NCBI GenBank assembly: GCA_947574135.1
Contig: CANPIM010000021.1
Location: 1 to 51,512, forward strand
Source: an uncultured Lachnospiraceae bacterium
GTDB lineage: Bacteria; Bacillota; Clostridia; Lachnospirales; Lachnospiraceae
Length of the DNA stretch: 51,512 nucleotides
Reading direction: 5' to 3'
Positions 1 to 9,500 of the stretch are shown piece after piece (position 1 is the stretch's first letter; each line of letters starts with the position of its first letter). The notes below the pieces were generated by a model that was not told the DNA's origin, did no database searches, and saw nothing but the letters and a program-made list of their open reading frames with translations. The position numbers and the translations under genes are program-made.

Positions 1-38
1 TTTGCCGTACTTGTTATCATTTTATGCACCCAGCCCTA

Positions 39-1016
39 TCAGTGGACAGACAAAGCCCGGGAAATCTGATACATGTACTCATCGATTCCCTTGTCCATCT
101 CCAGGGCCTCATTGATATCAAAATCCTGGAACCGGCCGTTCTGATAGCCCACCACCCGGTTGGTTTTCCCTGCACACAGAAGATCCGCTGCCATGGCTCC
201 CATCATGGAGGCATACACACGGTCCTTACAGGTAGGGCACCCGCCCCGCTGCATATGGCCTAAAATGGTGGCCCGGGTCTCTACGCCAGTGGCCGCCTCA
301 ATCCGGCGGGCCATACTGGTGGAATGGCCTACACCCTCGGCATTGATAATAATGTGATGCTTCTTGCCCTGCTTCCGGTTGGCAATAATATTGTCAATGA
401 TCTTCTGCTCATCATAGTCAAAGCGCTCCGGCAAAAGAATATCCTCCGCTCCGTTGGCAATACCGCACCACAAGGCAATATAGCCGGCCTTGCGCCCCAT
501 AACCTCGATGATGCTGCAGCGCTCGTGGGATGTAGAGGTATCCCGTACCTTGTCTATGGCCTCCATGGCCGTGTTGATAGCCGTATCAAAACCGATGGTA
601 TACTCGGTACAGGAAATATCCAGATCAATGGTGCCCGGCACTCCGATGGTGTTGATGCCAAGCTGGGCCAGCTTCTGGGCACCTTTAAAGGAACCGTCGC
701 CGCCGATAACCACGATGCCGTCAATGCCATGCTTTCGGCAAATCTCCGCGCCCCGCTTCTGCCCTTCCTCTGTCATAAACTCTTTGCAGCGGGCTGTGAA
801 GAGAATGGTGCCGCCCCGCTCTATGGTATTGGACACGTCATTGGCCGACATGTCAATGATCTCCTCATTGAGCAGGCCGCTATAGCCCTTGCGGATTCCC
901 TTTACTTTTTTTCCGTTGGCCAGCGCCTTCCGCACCACTGCACGGATGGCTGCATTCATGCCCGGCGCATCGCCGCCGCTGGTCAAAACTCCAATCGTGT
1001 TAATTTCCTTTCCCAT
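39..1016 (-). CDS. pfkA: 6-phosphofructokinase, ATP-type
   Basis: Phosphorylates fructose-6-phosphate to fructose-1,6-bisphosphate, the committed step of glycolysis, in the cytosol. The 325-residue protein has the usual family length. Visible motifs are the N-terminal nucleotide loop TSGGDAPGMN (residues 12-21), GGDGS (105-109) and the catalytic PGTIDLD (127-133). The glycines of GGDGS and PGTID are the residues normally associated with ATP rather than pyrophosphate use. Family members usually read TIDND; here the central Asn is Leu while both acidic residues remain. The ATG at 1016 is preceded by GGGAGGA at 8 bases; a start nine codons upstream has no such site. It lies 74 bp after dnaE on the same strand, an arrangement seen in many Firmicutes, so it is probably cotranscribed. 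Confidence 0.96.
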   Translation of the reverse strand: MGKEINTIGVLTSGGDAPGMNAAIRAVVRKALANGKKVKGIRKGYSGLLNEEIIDMSANDVSNTIERGGTILFTARCKEFMTEEGQKRGAEICRKHGIDGIVVIGGDGSFKGAQKLAQLGINTIGVPGTIDLDISCTEYTIGFDTAINTAMEAIDKVRDTSTSHERCSIIEVMGRKAGYIALWCGIANGAEDILLPERFDYDEQKIIDNIIANRKQGKKHHIIINAEGVGHSTSMARRIEAATGVETRATILGHMQRGGCPTCKDRVYASMMGAMAADLLCAGKTNRVVGYQNGRFQDFDINEALEMDKGIDEYMYQISRALSVH

Positions 1017-1090
1017 CTGTAATTCCTCCCGTTTTGGACCCAAAAGGCCCGATTTGCGTCATACAGGATATAACTCGCTTTGTTTTTATT

Positions 1091-4000
1091 TTAAAGCATT
1101 TTATCTATATTTTCAATACGTTTCTCCACGACTTTCACATTATCCTCCCCGAAATGCTCCCGCAGAAGTCCCAGCGTCCGTCTGTCTCCCAGAATGCTCC
1201 ACTTGGAGGGAAGCCGTTTTACCGCCCGCTCTCTGGACGCGTAGAGCACCACCCGATCAGGCCCTTCCTCCTCCTGCAAAAGCTTCAAAAGCTCCGGCTC
1301 CCGCTCCTGGCTGGCCTGGGCATCGGGAAACTGAATCCACACCTCCCGCCGGCCCTCCTCAAAGCTGTAAAGCTTATCGCAGATAAGCTTGCTGGCCTTC
1401 TCCTCCTCCGCGCTTACATGACCGCTGATAAAAACCTTTGCATCCTCCACCAGAAGGGCATTCTGCCGCTCATATACATTGGGAAACACGATGACCTCCA
1501 CATTTCCCACCAGATCCTCCACATTGAGAAAGGCCATGACCTTGTTATTTTTGGTGTACTTAATGCTTTTTCCCGCAATCATACCGCCGATGACCACCCG
1601 CTGGCCGTCCCAGACCTTGGTCTGCCCGGTCTCCTCCTCCAGCTGAAAGTCCGAGGTGACTGCCGTAATATTTTTCCGCCAGCGCTCCTCATATTCCTCC
1701 AGGGGATGGCCGCTGATGTAAACCCCAAGCACAGCCTTTTCAAAGGATAAAAGAAGCTCCTTGTCGTATTCCGGCACCTGGGGAAACTTGAGCTGGAACT
1801 GATCCTTGTCCTCATCGGATACAAAATCAAAGAGAGAGAGCTGTCCGGTCATGGCTGTCTTTTTATCCTGCAGAGCCTTGTCCATCAGATTTGCGTAGAC
1901 CATCATTTTCTGCTGCCGGTTTCCCTCCAGGCTGTCTAAGGCACCCGCCTTGATAAAGTGCTCCACCACCCGGCGGTTAATCTCCTTTCCCGCCATGCGA
2001 TCAATAAAATCCTGCAGACTCACAAAGGCACCCCCCAGCTCCCGCTCCCTGACCAGGGCCTCAATAACGGGGCGACCTACGCTTTTTATGGCCGACAACC
2101 CATAACGGATCTTTCCTCTGGACACGGAAAAGTTGCCCTCCCCCTCGTTTACATCCGGCGGCAGAATATCAATCCCCATCTGGCGGCAGGTAAAAATGTA
2201 TTCAGCCACCTTGCCCGGATTATCAATGACAGAGGTCATAAGGGCTGCCATAAATTCCACAGGGTAGTAATATTTTAAATAGGCGGTCTGATAGGCCACC
2301 ACCGCGTAAACCGCCGCGTGGGACTTGTTAAAGGCGTACTGGGCAAAGTCCATCATCTCATCATAGATTTTCTGGGCTATCTTTTCCGGAATGCCGTTGC
2401 CCACACAGCCGGGCACTCCCTCCTCGGGATTTCCATAGACAAAATTGTGCCGCTCTTTTTCCATGACAGAGGCCTTCTTCTTGGACATAGCCCGGCGGAT
2501 TAAGTCGCTGCGCCCCAGGGTGTAACCTGCAAGCTTCTGCACGATCTGCATCACCTGCTCCTGGTAAACAATGCAGCCGTAGGTGGCCTCCAGGATGGGC
2601 TCCAGCTCCGGACAGTCATAGGTGGTAAGCTCCGGGTGATCCTTTCCCCGGATATACTGAGGAATGAAATCCATGGGACCTGGCCGGTACAGGGCTACCC
2701 CTGCAATAATATCCTCCAGATTCTGGGGCTTTAACTCCTTCATAAAGTTTTTCATGCCCGCACTTTCCAGCTGGAACACCCCGTCCGTGCGGCCGGTGCC
2801 AATGCTGGCCAGTACCTCCTTATCGTCGTAGGATATATGATCCATATCCAGCCGTATCTGAAAATCCCTTTCCACCAGCTCCACCGCATCCTGAATCACC
2901 GTCAGGGTGCGAAGGCCCAGGAAATCCATTTTCAAAAGTCCAAGCTCCTCCAGGGTGGTCATGGTAAACTGGGTGGTGATGGAGCCGTCGGAGGCCCGGG
3001 ACAGGGGCACATACTCGTCCACAGCCTTCTGGCTGATAACCACACCCGCCGCATGCATGGAGGTATGCCGGGGTAGGCCCTCCAGGCGCTTGGCCATATC
3101 TATCAGCTCCCGCACCTGGGGATCGCTCTCATAGCCCCGGCGCAGCTCCGGATTCATGGTCATAGCCCGATCCAGGGTCATATTCAGCTCTGTGGGCACC
3201 ATTTTTGCAATGGTATCTACAAAGGCATAGGGCATATCCATGACCCGGCCCACATCCCGGAGCACTCCCCGGGCTGCCATGGTACCAAAGGTCACGATCT
3301 GCACCACCCGGTCCTTTCCATATTTTTCCACTACATAGTCTATGACCTCCTGTCGCCGCCGAAAACAAAAATCAATATCAATATCCGGCATGGAGATTCG
3401 CTCCGGATTTAGAAACCGCTCAAAAAGCAGCTGATAGCGGATGGGATCAATGCTGGTAATCCCCAGGGTATAAGCCACAATGCTGCCCGCCGCCGAGCCC
3501 CGACCCGGTCCCACGGCAATTCCATTTTCCCGGGCATAACGGATAAAATCCCACACAATCAGAAAATAATCCACATAGCCCATTTTCTGAATCACGAAAA
3601 GCTCATATTCCAGCCGCTCCTTGACCTTTCCGTCGTCTGCGGGATAGCGCTCCTCAAAACCCTGGAAGCACAGGTGATTTAAATACTCCCAGGAGGTATA
3701 TCCCTCCGGCACATCGAACCGGGGAAGCTTAGTAACCCCAAATTCTATGTCCACATGGCACCGAGCGGCAATTTTCCCCGTATTTTCCAGGGCTTCCCGG
3801 GCATAGGGAAACAGCTCCTCCATTTCCTCCGGAGATTTTACGTAATATTGGCCTCCCTCATACCGCAGCCGGTTCTCGTCCCCAAGCTTTTTTCCCGTCT
3901 GTATACACAAAAGAATATCATGGGCCCTCTCGTCCTCCGCATAGGTGTAGTGCACGTCGTTGGTGGCCACCAGGGGAATCCCCGTCTCCCGGCTCATGCG

Positions 4001-4573
4001 CAGCAATGCCTGATTCACCATCTGCTGATCCGGCAGACCGTGATCCTGAAGCTCCAGGAAATAATTTCCTTTCCCAAAGACTTCCTCATACCGCAAGGCC
4101 ACCTTTTTTGCCTCCTCATACAGGCCCTTGACCAAGTATCTGGCCACCTCGCCGGCCAGACAGGCGCTTAAGGCAATAATCCCCTGGTGGTATTCCTCCA
4201 GCACCTCCATATCCACCCGGGGCCGGTAGTAATACCCCTCCACAAAGCCCTTGGACACGATTTTCATCAAATTGGCATAGCCCTGGTTGTTCTCCGCCAG
4301 CAGCACCAGGTGATAATAGCGCTCCTCGCCTCCGGTGGTCTCCTTGTCAAACCGGGAATTGGGGGCCACATATACCTCGCACCCCAGTATGGGATTGACT
4401 CCCTCCGCCTTGGCCGCCTTATAAAAATCAATGACACCATACATGACGCCATGGTCCGTAATGGCCGCCGCATCCATGCCCAGCTCCTTGACCCGGGCCA
4501 CGTATTCCTTTATTTTGTTGGAGCCGTCCAGCAGACTATACTCCGTATGGGTATGCAAATGTGCAAATGACAT
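1091..4573 (-). CDS. dnaE: DNA polymerase III alpha subunit, DnaE type
   Basis: Replicative DNA polymerase catalytic subunit, 1160 residues, the normal size for DnaE and not the larger PolC. The N-terminal PHP domain begins HLHTHTEYSLLDG (from about residue 5) with ITDHG near 38-42. The polymerase core carries GRGSAAGS, the catalytic PDIDIDF near residue 400 and KMDFLGLRTL further on; helix-hairpin-helix and OB-fold regions follow (KVFISGHVSAEE near the C terminus). No 3'-5' exonuclease insertion of the PolC kind is present. In Firmicutes with two polymerases DnaE extends primers before handing over to PolC (family knowledge). The start has AGAGGA about 8 bases upstream. It lies 29 bp downstream of a Sel1-repeat gene and upstream of pfkA. 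Confidence 0.97.
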   Translation of the reverse strand: MSFAHLHTHTEYSLLDGSNKIKEYVARVKELGMDAAAITDHGVMYGVIDFYKAAKAEGVNPILGCEVYVAPNSRFDKETTGGEERYYHLVLLAENNQGYANLMKIVSKGFVEGYYYRPRVDMEVLEEYHQGIIALSACLAGEVARYLVKGLYEEAKKVALRYEEVFGKGNYFLELQDHGLPDQQMVNQALLRMSRETGIPLVATNDVHYTYAEDERAHDILLCIQTGKKLGDENRLRYEGGQYYVKSPEEMEELFPYAREALENTGKIAARCHVDIEFGVTKLPRFDVPEGYTSWEYLNHLCFQGFEERYPADDGKVKERLEYELFVIQKMGYVDYFLIVWDFIRYARENGIAVGPGRGSAAGSIVAYTLGITSIDPIRYQLLFERFLNPERISMPDIDIDFCFRRRQEVIDYVVEKYGKDRVVQIVTFGTMAARGVLRDVGRVMDMPYAFVDTIAKMVPTELNMTLDRAMTMNPELRRGYESDPQVRELIDMAKRLEGLPRHTSMHAAGVVISQKAVDEYVPLSRASDGSITTQFTMTTLEELGLLKMDFLGLRTLTVIQDAVELVERDFQIRLDMDHISYDDKEVLASIGTGRTDGVFQLESAGMKNFMKELKPQNLEDIIAGVALYRPGPMDFIPQYIRGKDHPELTTYDCPELEPILEATYGCIVYQEQVMQIVQKLAGYTLGRSDLIRRAMSKKKASVMEKERHNFVYGNPEEGVPGCVGNGIPEKIAQKIYDEMMDFAQYAFNKSHAAVYAVVAYQTAYLKYYYPVEFMAALMTSVIDNPGKVAEYIFTCRQMGIDILPPDVNEGEGNFSVSRGKIRYGLSAIKSVGRPVIEALVRERELGGAFVSLQDFIDRMAGKEINRRVVEHFIKAGALDSLEGNRQQKMMVYANLMDKALQDKKTAMTGQLSLFDFVSDEDKDQFQLKFPQVPEYDKELLLSFEKAVLGVYISGHPLEEYEERWRKNITAVTSDFQLEEETGQTKVWDGQRVVIGGMIAGKSIKYTKNNKVMAFLNVEDLVGNVEVIVFPNVYERQNALLVEDAKVFISGHVSAEEEKASKLICDKLYSFEEGRREVWIQFPDAQASQEREPELLKLLQEEEGPDRVVLYASRERAVKRLPSKWSILGDRRTLGLLREHFGEDNVKVVEKRIENIDKML

Positions 4574-4602
4574 CTTTATTTCCTCTTCCGTTCCCGGGAA
4601 GC

Positions 4603-6171
4603 TTAGAAAGCCTCCTCAAAAATCTTTTTGGCCAGGAGATCCCCCTGAGCCGCCGCCTTTTGAAGCCAATCCTTTGCCTTCTCCGTGTCCTGATCCACTC
4701 CCTCTCCCACCAAATACAGACCACCTAAAGACCTCTGGGCATCCTTGTCTCCGCTGGCCGCACTTTTTTCCAGCCAGTAAAATGCTCTTTTGTAATCCTG
4801 CTTTACGCCTTCTCCCATGGCAAGCATCCGCCCCAGGTACGACTGGCATTTCACATCTCCGGCCCGGGCCCCCCTTTCAAACCAATATGCCGCCTTTTGG
4901 CAATCCTTCTCTACCACCTCTCCCCGGTAATAAAGCGTGCCAAGATACCATTGGGCCTCCGGTTTTCCGTCCTTTGCTCCCATCTCCATATAGGCAACTC
5001 CGCGGGCAATGCCGGCACTGCTCCCCTCTTTATCCTGAGTGAGCATGATTCCGAAAAAGCACTGGGCTCCTTTATCTCCCAGAAAGGCCGCTTCCTCCAA
5101 AAGGGGAATTCCGTGCTCGTAATCATTTTCATTGATATAGGCAATTCCCTCCTGATAAAGCCCCTCCGCCGTAATACCACCCGCCGGCTCCATTGCTCTG
5201 AGATCCGAAACCGCAGTCTCCAGGCCGCTCATGGCTGCCCGGCGCATCCAGATCCGGGCCCGGTTCTCATTGCGGTTCCCATCCTCTCCCTTCCAGAAAA
5301 GATGAGCCAGAAACCGCTGGCCCTCCGGACATCCCAGCTGGGCGCCAATCTCCGCACACTTCATGGCCTCCGCAAGATCTCCCTTGTCATAGGCATCCAT
5401 ACCGGCCGCCGTATTTCCCCTGGCCAGACGGATAATGGTCTCCTCTGTCTCCTTTTTCAGAAGCTCTATCACCGCCGGCCACATATAAGTGGCGTCAGGC
5501 TCAGGCTTGCGAAAGGGGCAGAGACCGGTGTCGTCCTCATCGTCTTTTGCCTGCTGATTTTCCTCCTCATTTCCAGAGACGGCCTCCTCTTCCTCCCCCA
5601 TAGCCTTTTTCTCTATCCTGGCAACTGCCTTGCGGGCGGCCTCATGACCCTGCTCCGCTGCCGTCTGATACCAGTAGAGGGCATTGGCCTCGCTCTGCTC
5701 CACGCCCAGGCCCAGCCGATACAGCTCTCCCATCTCATACTGGGCATTCCCAAGTCCCAAACGGGCCGCCTGATCAAAATACCAGGCAGCCAGGGGAAGA
5801 TCCTGTTTCTCATAGGCCTCCTTTCCCTGCCGGTAAAGCTTCTCCTCCTCCGGCAAAGCCTCCCAGGCTCTCTTGCGCTCCGCCTCTCTTCTGGGCGCAT
5901 CGAAATGCCTCTCCAGGTAGTCTGCCGCCTCCCTGCAGCCCTGGCCTGCAGATGCCCGCAAATACTCCTCCGCCTGATCCAAATCCTCCCGGGTGGCCTC
6001 ATATCCAAATCCTCTGTGATGCATGATCCCCATGCAATACTGGGCTCCATAATGTCCCCTCTTTGCAAGCTCCAGCAGAAACGCCGTCCCATGGCCGTAG
6101 TCTCCTGCAGAAAAATATCCAAAGCCCCTCTCATACAGCTGCTCCTCTGTCTTTCCCTCATAAACACCCAT
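4603..6171 (-). CDS. Sel1-like repeat protein
   Basis: A 522-residue cytosolic protein with no signal peptide or membrane segment, built from Sel1-like (alpha-alpha, TPR-related) repeats. About seven repeats are visible. A clear run of four occupies the C-terminal third, each with the pattern G-x-x-x-A-Q-x-x-L-G followed by A-x-x-W and A-A-x-G. Other copies lie near residues 41-77, 139-175 and 281-317. A Glu/Asp-rich spacer sits around residues 190-215. Such repeats mediate protein-protein contacts; no catalytic motif is seen, so the partner and role are unknown. The ATG has GGGGGA a few bases upstream. It lies between coaBC (57 bp) and dnaE (29 bp) on one strand, so it is probably part of the same transcript, although nothing in the sequence links it to CoA synthesis or replication. 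Confidence 0.9.
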   Translation of the reverse strand: MGVYEGKTEEQLYERGFGYFSAGDYGHGTAFLLELAKRGHYGAQYCMGIMHHRGFGYEATREDLDQAEEYLRASAGQGCREAADYLERHFDAPRREAERKRAWEALPEEEKLYRQGKEAYEKQDLPLAAWYFDQAARLGLGNAQYEMGELYRLGLGVEQSEANALYWYQTAAEQGHEAARKAVARIEKKAMGEEEEAVSGNEEENQQAKDDEDDTGLCPFRKPEPDATYMWPAVIELLKKETEETIIRLARGNTAAGMDAYDKGDLAEAMKCAEIGAQLGCPEGQRFLAHLFWKGEDGNRNENRARIWMRRAAMSGLETAVSDLRAMEPAGGITAEGLYQEGIAYINENDYEHGIPLLEEAAFLGDKGAQCFFGIMLTQDKEGSSAGIARGVAYMEMGAKDGKPEAQWYLGTLYYRGEVVEKDCQKAAYWFERGARAGDVKCQSYLGRMLAMGEGVKQDYKRAFYWLEKSAASGDKDAQRSLGGLYLVGEGVDQDTEKAKDWLQKAAAQGDLLAKKIFEEAF

Positions 6172-6228
6172 ATCTGTTCCCCCTTCATAAACACCTTTTT
6201 ATAGCTGACAAGTACGTCCACGGACCTT

Positions 6229-7428
6229 TTATTCCAAAGCCTCCAGCTCCCTCATCACATCCAGCACCCTGTGGGCCGCCTGATCCTTGCTCATTAGCTC
6301 CAGCTCCTCTTCCCCCTGCCGGGTAATCACCGTGATCACATTGGTGTCCGTGCCAAAGCCGGCCCCTGCTGTTCGTAAGCTGTTGGCGCAGATCACATCG
6401 CAGTTTTTCGCCTCCAGCTTCTTTCGGGAATTGGCCAGCACGTCATGAGTTTCCATGGAAAATCCACAGAGAATCTGTCCCGGCCTCTTATGCTCTCCCA
6501 AATATTTCAAAATGTCCTTTGTCCGTTTCAGGCGGACACAAAGCTCCCCCTCCTGCTTCTTCATCTTACTGTCCGCTTTTGTCTCCGGGGTATAATCAGC
6601 CACGGCCGCTGCTTTCACAATATAGTCATAGCTTCCCGCCCGCTCCGTCACTGCCTGAAACATCTCTTCCGCCGAAACTACGGGCACGGTCTCCACAAAC
6701 CGGGGCGGCGCCACCTCCATATGGGCGGCCACCAGGGTCACCTGGGCTCCCCGGAGCATGGCGGCTCTGGCCAGAGCACAGCCCATTTTTCCGCTGGAAT
6801 GGTTGGTGATAAACCGCACCGGATCAAAGGCCTCCCGGGTGGCCCCTGCAGTTACCAGCACCCGCTTTCCCGTCAGATCCTTCTCAAAGGCTATCTCCCG
6901 CAGAATGTAGTCCACCAGCGCCGCTTCCTCCGGCATACGACCGTCTCCCACATCCCCGTTGGCCAGCATTCCCCTGTCCGGCTCAATGATCTCATAGCCA
7001 AATTTTCTTAGCTTTTGCAGATTTTCCTGCACAATGGGATTGTGGTACATGTGATGGTTCATGGCCGGGGCCATAAGCTTTCGGCAGGGGCAGGCCATCA
7101 CCGTGGTGGTCAGCATATCATCCGCAAGGCCGTTTGCAATCTTTCCGATGACATTGGCCGAGGCCGGAGCCACCAGCACCACATCCGCCTCCTTGGCCAG
7201 GGCCACATGCTCCACGCTGTACTGAAAATTCCGGTCAAAGGTATCGATCAGGCATTTATTGCCCGTCAGGCTCTCGAAGGTAATAGGATTGATGAATTGT
7301 GTTGCATTTTTCGTCATTAGCACCTGTACCTTGCAGTTCATCTTCTTCAACATTCGGGCAACGTTTGCCATTTTGTAAGCTGCTATACTGCCCGACACGG
7401 CCAGTACGGCTGTTTTTCCCTGTAACAT
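6229..7428 (-). CDS. coaBC: Bifunctional phosphopantothenoylcysteine decarboxylase / phosphopantothenate-cysteine ligase
   Basis: Two consecutive steps of coenzyme A synthesis: CoaB couples 4'-phosphopantothenate to cysteine (CTP-dependent in bacteria) and CoaC decarboxylates the product using FMN. The 399-residue length is typical for the fusion. The CoaC half shows the flavin-binding start (VSGSIAAYK, residues 11-19), active-site VEH with His74, PASAN (88-92), PAMNHHM (121-127) and the flap GDGRMPE. The CoaB half begins near residue 187 with KRVLVTAGATRE and continues with NHSSGKMG and KAAAVADYTP. The ATG is preceded by AAGGAGG at 6 bases. Only 19 bp separate it from the upstream DUF4276 gene, which therefore sits at the head of this housekeeping operon. 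Substrate would come from the divergent ECF S component and coaX. Confidence 0.96.
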   Translation of the reverse strand: MLQGKTAVLAVSGSIAAYKMANVARMLKKMNCKVQVLMTKNATQFINPITFESLTGNKCLIDTFDRNFQYSVEHVALAKEADVVLVAPASANVIGKIANGLADDMLTTTVMACPCRKLMAPAMNHHMYHNPIVQENLQKLRKFGYEIIEPDRGMLANGDVGDGRMPEEAALVDYILREIAFEKDLTGKRVLVTAGATREAFDPVRFITNHSSGKMGCALARAAMLRGAQVTLVAAHMEVAPPRFVETVPVVSAEEMFQAVTERAGSYDYIVKAAAVADYTPETKADSKMKKQEGELCVRLKRTKDILKYLGEHKRPGQILCGFSMETHDVLANSRKKLEAKNCDVICANSLRTAGAGFGTDTNVITVITRQGEEELELMSKDQAAHRVLDVMRELEALE

Positions 7429-7447
7429 GGGGGTCCTCCTTTTGCAA

Positions 7448-8137
7448 TCATATGGCAGAGCAAAAGCACATATCTCTTCTTTTATCCAATTCCCTTATAA
7501 AATTCTGAAAACTAGGTGAATGATTATTGCGAATGTTCATTTGCCGTCCAATTCTCTCTGCCCACTCAGATTTACACCGTCCCACATCAAAAGCCGTGGG
7601 ATTCTTCTTCCTAAACTTTCCCATACCTCCTTTGGTTAACATGTCAGCCAGATATTCCCATGTACCACAGATACTATCCTGAACATATCCAGAATGCTTG
7701 GACGCAATCCGGTCCGATACATTTGAATAGGCTGATTGAATAGCCTCCCTGTCTCCCAAAAGCCAGGCTTCCATTTCTTCTATGGCAATACAAAAAACAT
7801 AATCCATAGTAATATGTTCTTTCTTCGCCACCTCTTCCAGTTGCTGCCGAAATTTTTCAGTCTCACGCGTATCGTTATCTAATACAATAAATAGAAAGAC
7901 CCCCTTCTCTCCCCAATACTTTGCCTGAATCGCTCTCATCCTTTTGGGCAGATCATTTAAAAGCTGGCGAGACTTTATACGATTAGCATCAGAACCTTTG
8001 GGTAGTCCTCCGATTCCTTTATAGGATAATATGGAATATTCCATCTGAAACAAGGGAATTTCTGCGATATACTTTTCCATAATTTCAGTTAGAAGCTTTT
8101 TCCCTGAAGCATCCTCAACCAAAAATTCTATACGCAT
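7448..8137 (-). CDS. DUF4276-family (TOPRIM-like) protein, partner of an AAA ATPase
   Basis: A 229-residue protein that I place in the DUF4276 family from its pattern: an N-terminal strand with a conserved acidic residue (FLVED, Glu8), a hydrophobic strand ending in LDND (Asp87-x-Asp89) and the family-typical IEEMEAWLLGD. The Glu plus Asp-x-Asp spacing matches TOPRIM-like metal-binding domains, so nuclease or related phosphodiester chemistry is an inference, not shown. The ATG at 8137 has GGGGAG 6 bases upstream; the GTG one codon earlier is too close to it. It starts 12 bp after the ATPase gene, so the two should be cotranscribed and act together. This resembles split OLD-like or PARIS-like ATPase plus TOPRIM effector arrangements. 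Base composition is visibly more AT-rich than coaBC, suggesting transfer. Which defence subtype, if any, is unknown. Confidence 0.75.
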   Translation of the reverse strand: MRIEFLVEDASGKKLLTEIMEKYIAEIPLFQMEYSILSYKGIGGLPKGSDANRIKSRQLLNDLPKRMRAIQAKYWGEKGVFLFIVLDNDTRETEKFRQQLEEVAKKEHITMDYVFCIAIEEMEAWLLGDREAIQSAYSNVSDRIASKHSGYVQDSICGTWEYLADMLTKGGMGKFRKKNPTAFDVGRCKSEWAERIGRQMNIRNNHSPSFQNFIRELDKRRDMCFCSAI

Positions 8138-8149
8138 CACACTCTCCCC

Positions 8150-9373
8150 TTATCCAAAATATTTACTATACCACAAATCTCCAAGAAGCACATTCTCCGC
8201 AGACATTTCCTTCACAAATTCATATTCAGATGCTCGTTTTATTGTGGCAAATCCATCTTCCTCTTTCGTCAAAACCCACACATCTTCCGGAGCCAGAGCA
8301 TTTACAAAGAAAGGGCTGTGTGTTGTAATAAAAAGCTGTTTTGAAAAGACGGATCCCACATTTTTTCTCATCTCACAGGCCAGATCTGTCAAATATTGAT
8401 GGTACAGACCATTTTCTGGTTCCTCAATAAATACCAGCTGCCGGGGCATATTTTCATGAAGCAATAGATAATATGCAAACAACTTTAACGTTCCATCTGA
8501 CATGTGAGGGGAGTAAAAAGGCTTCTCAAACCCTTTCTCCAAAAAACGGAGTACCATTTGTCCGTTTTCCATATATTTAGGTTCTATGCAGGAAATCCCA
8601 GGCAGCTTTGTCTGAATATCTTTTAAGATTTTACCAAAAGCCACCTTATCCTCTCTGTACATATACTGCGCCACATTATTCAGATTGCTCCCTGTTCTGT
8701 TTAAGTGAGCTTGGGGTGCAGCATATTGTATCTGACGGGCAGAGTCCGGAGAAAAATAGCACAGATACCAGCTTTTCAAAAAATTCATAAAATCAACAAT
8801 ACGATTGTATTGAGACATAGCCCCATAGGTTGCAATGCCCAGCTTTCTCTTATCTGCCAGATCTACATCCACACGCTTTCCCTGCCCTGTTACATTTCCC
8901 TTGTCATCCTGCCATCCATCCTTCCCCTCAAATGCATAGCCCACTCCCTCATGGAGATTCAAAAAAGACTTAGGTCTACCTCTCTTCTCCACTCTCTGAC
9001 GTAGCCGCTCATCAAGCACATAAGGCCTTCCATTTTCATCCAATGCAATAGACAATTCATAGGTAATCGGCTTTGATGTACTGGTTTCTCTATAATATAT
9101 TTCAAACCGAATGATTGCCTCGCTTCCCTGAGAGACAAGCTGTTGAAACCCGCCCCTGTTTCCCATATCACAGGCTTCCTCCACACCCTTTTCCAGACAA
9201 TCTGCCAAAAATCCAAAAGCATCTGCCAGTGTACTCTTTCCCGTACCACTAGGTCCTATAATTGTTATCATATTTCCCAAGGGGGTCCCCTTTTGATGAC
9301 TAAAAAGCTTCCCCATACATATGGACTTTAGCGCCCCAAAATTTTGTATTCGTATTCCCTCTATCTTTCCCAT
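8150..9373 (-). CDS. ABC-type AAA ATPase (AAA_21/OLD-like)
   Basis: A 407-residue ABC-class ATPase of the SMC/OLD type with no membrane segment. Residues 40-48 form the Walker A loop GPSGTGKST; SDGT (292-295) is the signature-like motif; FIEEPENG (Glu317/Glu318) is Walker B; TTHSP with His352 is the switch histidine. In OLD-like systems such ATPases sense or clamp nucleic acid and control a partner TOPRIM nuclease (family knowledge). Here that partner would be the DUF4276 protein 12 bp downstream. I chose the ATG at 9373 because GGAGGAG lies 9 bases upstream; a GTG six codons earlier overlaps this ribosome site. AT-rich composition and position between the ECF/coaX promoter region and coaBC suggest insertion into an existing CoA gene cluster. 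Antiphage function is inference. Confidence 0.85.
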   Translation of the reverse strand: MGKIEGIRIQNFGALKSICMGKLFSHQKGTPLGNMITIIGPSGTGKSTLADAFGFLADCLEKGVEEACDMGNRGGFQQLVSQGSEAIIRFEIYYRETSTSKPITYELSIALDENGRPYVLDERLRQRVEKRGRPKSFLNLHEGVGYAFEGKDGWQDDKGNVTGQGKRVDVDLADKRKLGIATYGAMSQYNRIVDFMNFLKSWYLCYFSPDSARQIQYAAPQAHLNRTGSNLNNVAQYMYREDKVAFGKILKDIQTKLPGISCIEPKYMENGQMVLRFLEKGFEKPFYSPHMSDGTLKLFAYYLLLHENMPRQLVFIEEPENGLYHQYLTDLACEMRKNVGSVFSKQLFITTHSPFFVNALAPEDVWVLTKEEDGFATIKRASEYEFVKEMSAENVLLGDLWYSKYFG

Positions 9374-9440
9374 ATCCTGGAACTCCTCCACACCCTATTC
9401 ACATCTTTCAAAACACGTCTGCATTTTTATCTTAGGGCTT

Positions 9441-9469
9441 ATTCTACCATAAAATTAGTTAATTTTCTA
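9441..9469 (-). promoter_or_regulatory. Possible promoter for the ATPase/DUF4276/coaBC operon
   Basis: On the minus strand a TAGAAT -10 box (9441-9446) with the extended TG one base upstream lies 17 bases from a poor -35, TAGAAA (9464-9469). The position, about 70 bp before the ATPase start, fits, and no better pair is seen. Low confidence because of the weak -35. Confidence 0.35.
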
Positions 9470-9500
9470 TAATAATTCGGCTTTGTACTAAAATCCAATC

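Noticed and set aside
24..6326. Several open frames of 60-435 codons on the plus strand opposite pfkA, dnaE, the Sel1 gene and coaBC
   Set aside because: They lie wholly antisense to well-supported genes, lack proper ribosome sites and show no recognisable motifs.
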